A DNA stretch of 17,346 bases from Syntrophaceae bacterium (GCA_003508565.1 DNUI01000025.1:1-17346), one strand, 5' to 3'. Positions 1 through 7,952 are shown, counted from the stretch's first letter. The notes: generated by a model from the letters alone, not told the origin. Made by a program: numbers and translations.

Positions 1-1
1 G

Positions 2-379
2 GCCCAACTGGTTATTGTACAAATTTTCAGCATGTACTGCCCTTACTGCCAGCGGGATGCGCCGCATGTAAATCAGTTGTATGCGAAAATTGAGCAGAAT
101 CCGGCGCTCAAGGGGAAGATCAAGATCATCGGTATCGGTGTGGGAAACACTCCTTATGAGGTGGGTACGTTCAAGAAGAAATACAGTGTGCCCTTTCCCC
201 TCTTTGCCGATGCGGATTATAGTATCCATAAGATGGTTGGTGAAGTGAATACGCCGTACTTCATCGGTGTAAAAATGAACCCGGATGGCACTCATAAGGT
301 CATCTATTCTGTGCTTGGTGAAATGAAAGACGTAGATCAGTTTCTGGCGACAATGACGAGATTGTCCGGACTGCAATAG
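2..379 (+). CDS. Thioredoxin-fold (TlpA/thioredoxin-like) protein, 5' end missing
   Basis: The reading frame is open from base 2 and stops with TAG at 377-379, so the gene begins upstream of the window; the ATG at 32 lies inside the domain and is not the real start. The 125 visible residues begin with the beta strand that normally precedes the active site, then a CPYC motif (visible residues 13-16) and, later, a Thr-Pro pair in VNTPYF that fits the cis-proline opposite the redox cysteines. This is the thioredoxin fold; family members reduce disulfides or support peroxiredoxins. The N-terminus is missing, so it is not known whether the protein is exported. A Prx6-type peroxiredoxin follows 188 nt downstream in the same direction, which suggests a shared role in peroxide or thiol metabolism. 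The exact subfamily is not certain. Confidence 0.8.
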   Translation, partial: AQLVIVQIFSMYCPYCQRDAPHVNQLYAKIEQNPALKGKIKIIGIGVGNTPYEVGTFKKKYSVPFPLFADADYSIHKMVGEVNTPYFIGVKMNPDGTHKVIYSVLGEMKDVDQFLATMTRLSGLQ

Positions 380-567
380 GAATTGAAGAGTGCAACAATT
401 ATCATCGATCAACAACGAAAATTAGTGAGAGTGAACAGAAAGGGAGGATATTGCGTATAGGTGAAGAAACCAAGGCCGGGTACGACAGGCCGAAAGGCGG
501 TACGATAAGGAATCGTTTCATTGCATGCTATTAATACTACCATTAACTTAAAAAAGGAGATTCGAAC

Positions 568-1284
568 ATGGACACTACTTCTGAAAAACAATTTTTTCCA
601 ATGCCCCGCATTGGCGACAAGGCCCCTTCGTTCAAGGCAGTAACGACCCAGGGAGAAATCAATTTTCCCGATGATTATTCGGGAAGCTGGGTTATCCTCT
701 TCAGCCACCCAGCAGATTTCACCCCCGTCTGCACATCAGAATTTATGACCTTTGCCACGCTTGATGAGAAATTCGCCGAGGCTAACTGCAAGCTCGTCGG
801 CCTGTCCGTTGACGGGCTTTACAGTCATATAGCCTGGTTGAGAACCATCAAGGAGAAAATTATCTACAAAGGCATGAAAGACGTGGAAGTGAAATTCCCC
901 CTGATTGAAGATATCACCATGGAGGTTGCCGGGAAATACGGAATGATTCAACCCGGAGAAAGTTCCACAAAAGCGGTCCGAGCAGTCTTTTATATTGATC
1001 CCAAAGGGATTATCCGAGCCATCCTCTATTATCCCTTGAGCTTGGGTCGGAACTTTGATGAACTCTACAGAGTTATCATTGCGCTTCAGACATCGGACGC
1101 ATTTGGAGTCGCCACACCGGCGGATTGGCGCCCCGGCGACGATGTGATCGTACCGCCTGCCGGCTCCTGCGATGTGGCTGACGAGCGTATGGAAGGCAAG
1201 CAGGACATGCAATGTCACGACTGGTTCTTCTGTACGAAGAAACTGGATAAGAACACCGTGTTGAAGGCCATTCTCAAGAAATAA
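568..1284 (+). CDS. Peroxiredoxin, Prx6 (1-Cys type) family
   Basis: Thiol peroxidase that reduces hydrogen peroxide and organic hydroperoxides, expected in the cytoplasm as no signal peptide is present. The 238-residue length fits the long Prx6 class. The motif PADFTPVCTSEF places the peroxidatic cysteine at C55 with the conserved Thr at 52; the conserved active-site Arg is probably R138 in KAVRAVF. The C-terminal arm carries C201, C215 and C222; in archaeal Prx6 proteins cysteines in this arm take part in the thiol cycle, so the enzyme may not be strictly 1-Cys. The start at 568 is supported by an AGGAG sequence about 8 nt upstream. The preceding CPYC thioredoxin-fold gene is a plausible reductant source, by inference from position. 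A perfect 11-bp hairpin follows 19 nt after the stop. Confidence 0.93.
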   Translation: MDTTSEKQFFPMPRIGDKAPSFKAVTTQGEINFPDDYSGSWVILFSHPADFTPVCTSEFMTFATLDEKFAEANCKLVGLSVDGLYSHIAWLRTIKEKIIYKGMKDVEVKFPLIEDITMEVAGKYGMIQPGESSTKAVRAVFYIDPKGIIRAILYYPLSLGRNFDELYRVIIALQTSDAFGVATPADWRPGDDVIVPPAGSCDVADERMEGKQDMQCHDWFFCTKKLDKNTVLKAILKK

Positions 1285-1302
1285 GATTCAAATCATTGAT
1301 AG

Positions 1303-1339
1303 CCATGACTGCCAGGTGAGAGAATCCGGGCAGTCATGG
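1303..1339. terminator. 11-bp hairpin between convergent genes
   Basis: CCATGACTGCC at 1303-1313 is the exact reverse complement of 1329-1339, with a 15-nt loop. It starts 19 nt after the peroxiredoxin stop and lies between that gene and the convergent rhodanese gene. Neither side has a T-run, so it is not a canonical intrinsic terminator; it may stabilise the 3' end or stop transcription in both directions. Confidence 0.45.
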
Positions 1340-1522
1340 AAACAAACCGGTATGCGGACCTACTTAATCCGTTCGCCGCTTCAACGTTCCTATGCATTGA
1401 ATGGGATGAAAAGTTATTGAAAACGGAGCTATGGTTAAAATAGAGTAGCATCGTCGAGAAAAACAGTCTACTAACCTTGAGAACTATTATACACAATTCC
1501 GTGCACATGCACCTGTATTTTT

Positions 1523-2119
1523 TCACTTCAGGATTTCATAAAACTCTTCATAAGGCATTTGAGTCAGATATTTCGGTACGCTGTTGTAACGGTCGAAAAA
1601 ATCGGGAAGCTCGTGTGATTTCTCATGGGCCTCTTTTGACTCCCAGTACGTCAGGATAATGTATTTCCTGGGGATGATTTCCAGATCACTATGACTCTCC
1701 GGCAGGAGACTGCCTGCAGCCGAAACGCCCGATACCTCAAGCACCTTCGATCCCAGGTATCCGTCCATGGCTTCGGTGGCCCTGCAGATATCCATCATTC
1801 CTCCGAGGAAGAGATCTTCATCGCCAGGCCTGACCGATACGAAGTTCACGGCACAGATGATGTCCTTTCCCTCCTTGTCCATGAGGTCCACATCTTCCAC
1901 GGGTATCACTTCCGCATCCAGGCCCATTGCCTTTATTTTTTCCTGGCACAAAGCTGCCCTCCCTCCGGTGTTGCAGTAAACCCTGATCTTTTTGCCTTTG
2001 AGAAGGTCGGCATAGAACGCAACGTCATAATGGGGAATGTTTATGGCACCCCTCACATGTTCCTTTACGAACTCCTCTCTTGTTCTCACATCAATTATTA
2101 TTTCGGATTTTTCAGTCAT
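1523..2119 (-). CDS. Rhodanese-like domain fused to ABM-like (dimeric alpha/beta barrel) domain
   Basis: A 198-residue protein starting at the ATG at 2119, which has AGGAGG at good spacing; an upstream in-frame ATG at 2173 lacks this. Residues 1 to about 75 are a rhodanese domain: the IIDVRTREEF opening and the loop CNTGGRA with the catalytic cysteine C49, which would carry a persulfide. From about residue 90 the sequence changes to one resembling antibiotic-biosynthesis-monooxygenase (ABM) domains: the VNFVSVRPG strand, the YLGSKVLEVSG segment, and KYIILTYWESKEAHEKSHE with a helix and the final YEEFYEIL. ABM-type domains dimerise and include haem-degrading, monooxygenase and non-catalytic members. 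The fusion suggests sulfur transfer or sensing joined to a small-molecule oxidation domain, but the substrate cannot be read from sequence. The gene is transcribed alone, convergent with the peroxiredoxin. Confidence 0.85.
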   Translation of the reverse strand: MTEKSEIIIDVRTREEFVKEHVRGAINIPHYDVAFYADLLKGKKIRVYCNTGGRAALCQEKIKAMGLDAEVIPVEDVDLMDKEGKDIICAVNFVSVRPGDEDLFLGGMMDICRATEAMDGYLGSKVLEVSGVSAAGSLLPESHSDLEIIPRKYIILTYWESKEAHEKSHELPDFFDRYNSVPKYLTQMPYEEFYEILK

Positions 2120-2210
2120 TGTGCTTCCTCCTGTGCATTGATTCATAACTGTTATGATTAACATCAAAAACAATCTGATGGCAATACTATATTTTCCCCC
2201 TGTATCTTTT

Positions 2211-2240
2211 ATTCTATCACTCAGTGTTGAAGCTGATCAA
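2211..2240 (-). promoter_or_regulatory. Candidate sigma70 promoter of the rhodanese gene
   Basis: On the minus strand TTGATC (2240-2235) is followed after 18 nt by TAGAAT (2216-2211), four and five matches to the sigma70 consensus. It lies about 90 nt upstream of the chosen start at 2119. A better -10 (TATAAT, around 2243-2248) lies just upstream but has no suitable -35. Confidence 0.35.
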
Positions 2241-2422
2241 CATTATACACTCTTTTCCTGGTAATGATTTCCTCAAGAAACGTTCCACAACAAACCCGCA
2301 TACATCAGGCAGGAGCCATCATGATAAAATGAATTGCAAAAGTTACACGATTATCATACCTTGTATCCATAAAAGTATCGGACCGGAAAACCAAGCGGCT
2401 CAGTGAACAACCGATTATCAAT

Positions 2423-2770
2423 GTGGTACCGGGGGAAAATGTTTTGCGGAACGAAAAAGAAATGAAAAAATCGCTGTATTCAAAATTTTGTGCCGACAAC
2501 CTGATTTTACGGGATGAGCTGGCTATTGATCGGACCCTTCTGGCAAATGAGAGAACCCTCTTGTCATATCTGCGCTCTGCCGTAGCGCTTTTAATCGCAG
2601 GCGTTTCCATTATGCATTTCTCCACAGAAACGTGGTTCTGGATACTGGGATTTATATGCATTCCAACGGGAATCATCACCGGCATAATTGGCGTGACAAG
2701 ATACCGGAAAATGCATCAATCCATTGTCCGCATTCGTAATCAATCGGAGTCCGAAACGAAGCAGGGATAA
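2423..2770 (+). CDS. DUF202 (YidH-like) small membrane protein
   Basis: A 115-residue protein with the DUF202 signature DELAIDRTLLANERTLLSYL at residues 31-50, leading into two membrane segments at about 52-66 and 71-91, then a short basic tail. DUF202 proteins are small inner-membrane proteins of unknown function. The longest frame starts at GTG 2423. TTG at 2444, just after a GGGGGA sequence, and ATG at 2462, after a purine-rich stretch (M14 of the long form), are equally possible, and neither changes the conserved domain. It stands alone: the rhodanese gene upstream points away, and the alaS terminator lies downstream on the other strand. Confidence 0.8.
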   Translation: MVPGENVLRNEKEMKKSLYSKFCADNLILRDELAIDRTLLANERTLLSYLRSAVALLIAGVSIMHFSTETWFWILGFICIPTGIITGIIGVTRYRKMHQSIVRIRNQSESETKQG

Positions 2771-2790
2771 TCTGGTAAAGAGATAATCCC
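2764..2790 (+). terminator. Imperfect hairpin at the end of the DUF202 gene
   Basis: GGGAT-a-ATCT at 2764-2773 can pair with AGAT-a-ATCCC at 2781-2790 (5 + 4 bp with one A-A mismatch and a 7-nt loop), overlapping the stop codon. No T-run follows directly, so it is only a possible terminator. Confidence 0.25.
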
Positions 2791-3093
2791 AGGTTTCAAT
2801 GCCTGCATTTGTTTCTCCTTACATATAGAGATGCTCAGCGAGATTCTGACTAAAAACCAGGTCATTCCGTTACGTATTTTTACAACGTGATTTTTTACTG
2901 ATGAAAGAAGGATGGCAGAATGCTCCGGGGGAACTTCGTAGCGGAGGTAACCATTTAATCCATATTCAGTGAGGGCAAAGCAATTTGTATAGTGAAACTA
3001 GGATTTATCAAGCGCTTCCCAAACAAAAAAATCCCCCTCCTGTATCTCCATCAATGAAGGGAAAAGAGGGGGATTTTCTGGGTTCATTTTTTC
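2771..3093. other. Intergenic region, no gene seen
   Basis: This gap lies between the DUF202 gene (+) and the end of alaS (-). It contains the alaS terminator at its right end. A GGAGGTAACC near 2944 looks like a ribosome-binding site but is followed by ATT and an immediate stop. Nothing else was recognised. Confidence 0.6.
3021..3077 (-). terminator. Intrinsic terminator of the recA-recX-alaS transcript
   Basis: The minus strand reads AAAATCCCCCTC (3077-3066), a 26-nt loop, then GAGGGGGATTTT (3039-3028), a perfect 12-bp stem with a GC core whose 3' arm runs into a tract of seven Ts ending at 3025. It lies 16 nt after the alaS stop and closes the minus-strand cluster. Confidence 0.85.
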
Positions 3094-5724
3094 TCAGAGT
3101 ATTGCTGTAAGTCTGTCCAGTGCCTGCTTCACATTCTCCGGCTTCGGGCCTCCGGCCTGGGCCATATCTGGTCTGCCGCCGCCGCTTCCCCCGACGATGG
3201 GGGCGATCTCTTTTATGATATTGCCCGCATGGTAGCGATCAGTCAGGTCTTTTGTGACCATGCAAAGGAGCATGGCCTTGTCCGCCGCCTTACTCCCCAG
3301 GAGGATGATGCCTGATCTTATTTTATCCTTCAGCTTATCGCCCAGATCACGCATGGTTTTTACGTCCGACACATCCACCAACGCGGATAGGACACGCACC
3401 CCTTTTATCTCGCGCACCTGATCGATCAAACCAGAGGTGTCTTTCGCGGCAAGCTTTCCCCTGAGCGCCTCAATTTCTTTCTCAAGCTCTCGCTGGTGTT
3501 TAAGGATTTTCTCAACCCTTTCCGACAGCTCCAGAGGATTGGCTTTCAGGAGTCCCGCTGATTTCTTTAATTCCCCTTCTACCTCTCGCACATATTTCAG
3601 GGCTTCCCTGCCTGTCAACGCTTCGATCCTCCTCACACCTGCCGCAATGGCCGATTCATGGACGATCTTTAAAATCCCAATGTCTCCTGTTCTTAACACA
3701 TGGGTTCCTCCGCAGAGTTCCATACTGGCATCCCCCATTTTGACGACCCTGACTTCCTCTGCATATTTTTCATCAAAGACAGCCTGAGCACCCGATTTCA
3801 TTGCCTCTTCACGGGGAAGAATCTCCGTGTGTACGGGCATATTCCGCCGGATGATATCATTGGCGATGGACTCAATTCTATGGAGCTCATCTTCCTCGAT
3901 CTTCGAAAAATGGGTGTAGTCAAAACGCAGCCTCTCCGGATTAACCAGGGAGCCGGACTGCTTCACATGATCACCCAGGACGCTCCTCAGGGCGGCGTTC
4001 AGGACATGAGTACCGGAATGATGGGCTTCCGTCGCCCTCCTGTTACCAACATCCACTTTCAGGACGACATCGTCCCCGACCTCAATCTTGCCCTTCTTGA
4101 TTTTTCCGATATGGGTCACTATACCCTCGACAGGGCTCTGAGTTTCCCATACCTCAAAAAGCAATCCCTTCCCTTCAATAATCCCCGTATCACCAACCTG
4201 TCCGCCTGCCTCGCCATAGAAGGGCGTGAATTCAACGAAGACCTCCCCATTTTCCCCTTCCCCTAACGTATCCACCAGTTCATCATCTTTCAACATCGCG
4301 ACAACGCGCGAACGTGCTTCTGTGACACCTTCGTATCCGACGAATGTGGTTTTAACTCCCTGGAGGGAAAGCTTCTGGTAGCTTGTGGAGACCGTCTTCT
4401 CACCGCTGCCCTTCCAGGATTCCCTCGCTTTCTCGCGCTGCGCCTCCATGGCTTTTTCAAACCCTTCCATATCTAGGGTAAGGCGATCTCTCTTTACAAT
4501 GTCCGCCGTCAGGTCCACGGGAAACCCGAAGGTGTCATAAAGTTTGAATACAATGTCACCGGGCACGACAGTCTTGCTCGCCTTTTTGAGAACCGCTACT
4601 TCATCGCTCAAGATCTTCAAGCCCGCATCAAGAGTTTCGATAAAACGCTGCTCTTCGTTGAAGACAACTTTTCTGATATATGCTTCTTTCTCAATCAAAT
4701 CCGGATATGCATCCTTCATCACCCCGACAACAACCGAAACGACATCATGCAAAAACGGTTTGCCGAGACCTAAAAGCTTGCCGTGGCGGGCTGCCCTCCG
4801 CAGGATTCTCCTGAGGACATAGCCTCTCCCTTCATTGCTGGGGAGAATGCCGTCGCCGATCAAAAAAGTAACCGCCCGGCTATGATCGGCAATGACGTTC
4901 ATGGACGCATCGCCGTCCTCGTTATCCTTGTATTTTTTACCGCTGATATCTGCGATGAACTTAATAATAGGAGTGAAAAAGTCGGTTTCATAATTGCTGT
5001 ACACTCCCTGGACAACGGCCGCCAGACGCTCCAGACCCATTCCTGTATCGATATTGGGTTTCGGAAGCGGATGGAGATTTCCCTCCTTATCACGGTCGAA
5101 TTGTGTAAAGACATGGTTCCATATCTCCAGATGGCGGTCGCAATCACATTCCACGCTGCATTCGGAACGGCCGCATCCTACGGACGGGCCTTGATCATAG
5201 AGTATTTCGGAACAGGGCCCGCACGGGCCGGTTTCACCCATCATCCAGAAGTTGCTGTCCATCCCCATCCTGACGATTCTCTCGGCAGGCACTCCAATGG
5301 TCTTGTTCCATATCTCAAAGGCTTCATCGTCGTCTTTGTAGATCGTGACCCAGAGCTTCTCCTTGGGCAGACCCATCTTCACCGTGAGGAACTCCCATCC
5401 CCAAAAAATTGATTCCTTCTTGAAGTAATCACCAAAGGAAAAATTTCCCAGCATCTCGAAAAAGGTATGATGCCGGGCCGTATACCCCACATTTTCCAGA
5501 TCATTGTGTTTGCCGCCGGCCCGGACAGATTTCTGTGAACTTGTCGCTCGTGTGTACCCCCGATCCTCCAATCCCAGGAAGCAGTTTTTGAACTGCACCA
5601 TCCCCGAATTGGTAAAAAGGAGCGTCGGATCATCTTTCGGAATCAGCGATGAACTCGGTACAATAGTGTGTCCATTGTCTTCAAAATACTTTAAAAACTT
5701 CTCCCTGATTTCACTCCCCTTCAT
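3094..5724 (-). CDS. alaS: Alanine--tRNA ligase
   Basis: Charges tRNA-Ala with alanine in the cytoplasm and clears mischarged Ser or Gly. The protein has 876 residues from the ATG at 5724, chosen because AGGAGG lies 9 nt upstream and the product then starts MKGSEIREKF like the family; 11 further in-frame codons upstream are unlikely to be used. Domains in order: class II catalytic core with HHTFFEML at 85-92, tRNA-recognition region, editing domain with the zinc site HxxxH (H569, H573) and C671 plus H675 in CGGTH, a coiled-coil stretch, and a C-terminal DHHA1-type domain with a GGSGGGRPDMAQAGG loop near 848-862. All key residues are present. The start lies 14 nt inside recX, and the alaS ribosome-binding site sits in the recX coding sequence, so the two are probably translationally coupled. 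Confidence 0.97.
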   Translation of the reverse strand: MKGSEIREKFLKYFEDNGHTIVPSSSLIPKDDPTLLFTNSGMVQFKNCFLGLEDRGYTRATSSQKSVRAGGKHNDLENVGYTARHHTFFEMLGNFSFGDYFKKESIFWGWEFLTVKMGLPKEKLWVTIYKDDDEAFEIWNKTIGVPAERIVRMGMDSNFWMMGETGPCGPCSEILYDQGPSVGCGRSECSVECDCDRHLEIWNHVFTQFDRDKEGNLHPLPKPNIDTGMGLERLAAVVQGVYSNYETDFFTPIIKFIADISGKKYKDNEDGDASMNVIADHSRAVTFLIGDGILPSNEGRGYVLRRILRRAARHGKLLGLGKPFLHDVVSVVVGVMKDAYPDLIEKEAYIRKVVFNEEQRFIETLDAGLKILSDEVAVLKKASKTVVPGDIVFKLYDTFGFPVDLTADIVKRDRLTLDMEGFEKAMEAQREKARESWKGSGEKTVSTSYQKLSLQGVKTTFVGYEGVTEARSRVVAMLKDDELVDTLGEGENGEVFVEFTPFYGEAGGQVGDTGIIEGKGLLFEVWETQSPVEGIVTHIGKIKKGKIEVGDDVVLKVDVGNRRATEAHHSGTHVLNAALRSVLGDHVKQSGSLVNPERLRFDYTHFSKIEEDELHRIESIANDIIRRNMPVHTEILPREEAMKSGAQAVFDEKYAEEVRVVKMGDASMELCGGTHVLRTGDIGILKIVHESAIAAGVRRIEALTGREALKYVREVEGELKKSAGLLKANPLELSERVEKILKHQRELEKEIEALRGKLAAKDTSGLIDQVREIKGVRVLSALVDVSDVKTMRDLGDKLKDKIRSGIILLGSKAADKAMLLCMVTKDLTDRYHAGNIIKEIAPIVGGSGGGRPDMAQAGGPKPENVKQALDRLTAIL

Positions 5725-6202
5725 CAACGAACTCCTCCTTTGATCGCAATATATCAAAAACTAAATCTGGCGAAAACCCTTTTCCTATAAGGCTCCGTGC
5801 CAATCTACTCTTTTCTCTGCCGCCCATCTTTGTGGCAATCTTATTCTTTTTTTTCCTGAAAAGTGAGACAAGCGCCTTTTGCTCACTTAACTCTTCGCGT
5901 ACCTCGGCGATAACCTGCTCTATTAATTCTCGCGGGATCCCCTTTTCCCGCAGGCTTGCATCAATTCTTCTGTTGCCTAAAAGTCTGTTCACCGCCAGAT
6001 TGCGAGCCCACTGCCTGGCGAAGGCTTCGTCATCCAGAAACTTTAATTCCCTAAGCCTTGCTGCGACACCTCCCACGACAGATTCATCAAATCCCCTTTC
6101 CGTGAGCTTTATCCGCAACTCCTTTTCACTCCTTGCCCTCACGGCAAGAAGGCGAAAGGCCCGCTGCTTCGCTTTTTCATGAAGGGGGTCTTCCTCCATC
6201 AT
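5711..6202 (-). CDS. recX: Regulatory protein RecX
   Basis: RecX binds RecA filaments and limits recombinase activity. The protein has 163 residues, close to the usual length, and is almost all helical with the RecX repeats: AFRLLAVRARSEKELRIKL in the first, ARLRELKFLDDEAFARQWA in the second, and RSLIGKGFSPDLVFDIL in the last. The start is one of two adjacent ATGs (6202 or 6199), with AAGGGA a few bases upstream. It lies 18 nt after the recA stop and overlaps alaS by 14 nt, so recA, recX and alaS are very likely one transcript. Placement directly behind recA is the classic position of this regulator. Confidence 0.93.
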   Translation of the reverse strand: MMEEDPLHEKAKQRAFRLLAVRARSEKELRIKLTERGFDESVVGGVAARLRELKFLDDEAFARQWARNLAVNRLLGNRRIDASLREKGIPRELIEQVIAEVREELSEQKALVSLFRKKKNKIATKMGGREKSRLARSLIGKGFSPDLVFDILRSKEEFVDEGE

Positions 6203-6220
6203 GGTTTCCCTTGTAATGCC

Positions 6221-7222
6221 CTAGCCCTTCAGACCGATCTTCTCGCGGACATCATCTTCGATCTGCTTCAGTGTGTCTCTATTTTCCTTGAGGAAGATGC
6301 GCGTGTTATCCCTTCCCTGGCCAAGCCTGTCACCTTTATACGAATACCAGGCTCCGCTTTTTTCGACGATGCTGTTTCCCACCGCCAGATCAAGGATGTC
6401 CCCCTCTTTCGAAATGCCATCACCGAAGATGATATCAAACTCCGTTTCCCGGAAAGGCGGAGCCACCTTATTTTTGACGACCTTGACCTTCGTGCGGAAC
6501 CCCACGACGTCCTGACCGATTTTTATGGAACTCATTTTTCTGATGTCTAAACGCATGGAAGAATAAAATTTGAGGGCATTCCCGCCGGTTGTAGTTTCGG
6601 GACTGCCGAAAAAAACACCTATTTTCATCCTGATCTGATTGATAAAGATCACTGTGGTCTTTGATTTACTGATGCTTCCGGTAAGTTTGCGGAGCGCCTG
6701 TGACATTAAACGGGCCTGGAGCCCCATCTGGGCATCCCCCATTTCTCCTTCTAACTCCGCCTTTGGCACTAGCGCAGCGACGGAATCAATCACCAGGATA
6801 TCCAGCGCCCCGCTCCTCACGAGAGTCTCGGCTATCTCCAGGGCCTGCTCACCTGTATCGGGCTGGGAGATAAGGAGATCATCGGTATTTACGCCAATTC
6901 TTCTCGCATAGGCCACATCGAGAGCATGTTCAGCATCAATAAATGCCGCGAGACCGTTTCTCTTCTGGGCTTCGGCGATAATATGGAGTGCCAGAGTAGT
7001 TTTGCCACCGGCTTCGGGACCATATATTTCTACAACTCTCCCCCGTGGAACACCACCTACTCCGAGGGCCAGATCAAGGCTCAGCGATCCCGTAGGAATG
7101 ACTGCGATATCAGCTACCTGTTCACCACCCCCTAATCTCATAATGGAACCTTTTCCAAACTGCCTCTCGATCTGGGTAATTGCCAGATCTACGGCTTTTT
7201 CTCTATCCATCTCCGATCCCAT
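6221..7222 (-). CDS. recA: Recombinase RecA
   Basis: ATP-dependent strand-exchange protein of homologous recombination and co-protease for LexA in the SOS response. The start at ATG 7222 (MGSEMDREKA) follows GGAGGTGAAC; the ATG at 7234 overlaps this ribosome-binding site and is rejected. The product has 333 residues, about 20 shorter than E. coli RecA, and lacks a long acidic tail. Seen: Walker A GPEAGGKTT at 68-76 (E. coli has GPESSGKTT; the GxxxxGKT pattern is kept), DAEHALD with the catalytic Glu at 98, Walker B DILVID at 141-146, and the DNA-binding loop region FGSPETTTGGNALKFY near 205-220. A TATAAA -10 and a degenerate LexA-like site lie in the 145-nt leader, so recA probably has its own SOS-responsive promoter as well as read-through from pgpA-cinA-thpR. 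Confidence 0.97.
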   Translation of the reverse strand: MGSEMDREKAVDLAITQIERQFGKGSIMRLGGGEQVADIAVIPTGSLSLDLALGVGGVPRGRVVEIYGPEAGGKTTLALHIIAEAQKRNGLAAFIDAEHALDVAYARRIGVNTDDLLISQPDTGEQALEIAETLVRSGALDILVIDSVAALVPKAELEGEMGDAQMGLQARLMSQALRKLTGSISKSKTTVIFINQIRMKIGVFFGSPETTTGGNALKFYSSMRLDIRKMSSIKIGQDVVGFRTKVKVVKNKVAPPFRETEFDIIFGDGISKEGDILDLAVGNSIVEKSGAWYSYKGDRLGQGRDNTRIFLKENRDTLKQIEDDVREKIGLKG

Positions 7223-7250
7223 GTTCACCTCCATATAATTTCAGCAAATT

Positions 7251-7290
7251 TTTATACTCTTACGCTCAATATCCGAATACCGTTCTTTTT
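7251..7290 (-). promoter_or_regulatory. Putative recA promoter with degenerate LexA-like site
   Basis: On the minus strand a TATAAA -10 (7256-7251) lies about 30 nt before the recA start; the -35 at 17-bp spacing is poor (TATTCG). Overlapping that -35 is GAAC-GGTA-TTC (7285-7275). Its left half and preceding A-rich bases resemble the LexA box at the polymerase gene in this window (GAAC-N4-GTTC), but the right half is one base short and degenerate. This is a candidate only. Confidence 0.4.
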
Positions 7291-7347
7291 GGTTCCTGTC
7301 TTATTCAGTTCCACCAAGGATTCGAGGGTTACTTTTTTCCATACTTT

Positions 7348-7368
7348 GGATCATCGGCCCCATGATCC
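7348..7368 (-). other. 7-bp hairpin at the thpR stop codon
   Basis: GGATCAT (7348-7354) and ATGATCC (7362-7368) form a perfect 7-bp stem with a 7-nt C/G-rich loop, starting at the last base of thpR. No T-run follows on the minus strand. It may weaken read-through into recA or stabilise the upstream message. Confidence 0.3.
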
Positions 7369-7952
7369 TATACTTCTGTAAATGGAAAATACGCCAGCTT
7401 CGTGTAAATCGCACCCTTGGGCGTGAGATTACTTTTAAAGAGATTAAGGCCTGCAACAGAAAAACTTCCCGCTGCATAATCCTCGCTTTTTTCCATAATT
7501 TTTGCAAGGCCGATTAAACCTCTCGGATCCTTGATTCTGGCAAGGGTAAGATGAGGCTTGAATGTCCTGTCTTCTTTTTTAAATCCGTAATCGTAGAGCG
7601 CAGCATCGACTTTCCTCTGAAGCCGGACCAGTATCTCCACGTCACCGTCCATTCCTATCCATAGTATCCGGGGCCGTTTCACATCCGGAAAAGCCCCTAC
7701 CCTTCTTATGCCGAGCGTGAAAGGGTTGATGTCTGAAGTAATATTTTTCACTACCTGAGAAATATTTGCAACAACTGATTCGGAAATAGCTCCGAAAAAT
7801 TTCAGTGTCAGATGGATACCCTGTGGCCTCACCCAGCGTATATCGCCCTGGATGGTCTTTCTCAAACGATCCTGAATTCTGCCTACCTCATCAAGGACTT
7901 CCCGGGGCGGATCAACAGCCAGAAATGCCCTTATGGATTTTTCCTCACCCAT
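7368..7952 (-). CDS. thpR: RNA 2',3'-cyclic phosphodiesterase (2H family)
   Basis: A 194-residue 2H phosphoesterase of the LigT/ThpR family, which opens 2',3'-cyclic phosphates on RNA to 2'-phosphates and was first known as a 2'-5' RNA ligase. Both catalytic HxT motifs are visible: HLTL with H47 and HLTL with H134, in the usual contexts (GIHLTLKFFG and KPHLTLARI). The N-terminal IRAFLAVDPP strand and the overall length also fit. The ATG at 7952 overlaps the end of cinA by 8 nt, and GAGGGGAGAG upstream supplies the ribosome-binding site, so translation is likely coupled to cinA. The physiological substrate in bacteria is unclear; its place between cinA and recA suggests shared expression more than a shared pathway. 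Confidence 0.93.
   Translation of the reverse strand: MGEEKSIRAFLAVDPPREVLDEVGRIQDRLRKTIQGDIRWVRPQGIHLTLKFFGAISESVVANISQVVKNITSDINPFTLGIRRVGAFPDVKRPRILWIGMDGDVEILVRLQRKVDAALYDYGFKKEDRTFKPHLTLARIKDPRGLIGLAKIMEKSEDYAAGSFSVAGLNLFKSNLTPKGAIYTKLAYFPFTEV

Noticed and set aside
1691..2161. 156-codon + strand frame
   Set aside because: It is antisense to the rhodanese gene, which has a catalytic loop and a good ribosome-binding site.
2243..2290. Second rhodanese promoter using the perfect TATAAT on the minus strand
   Set aside because: The nearest TTGAGG lies 23 nt away, too far for a sigma70 -35, and no extended -10 is present.
4783..5412. 209-codon + strand frame
   Set aside because: It is antisense to the catalytic core of alaS, which is unambiguous.
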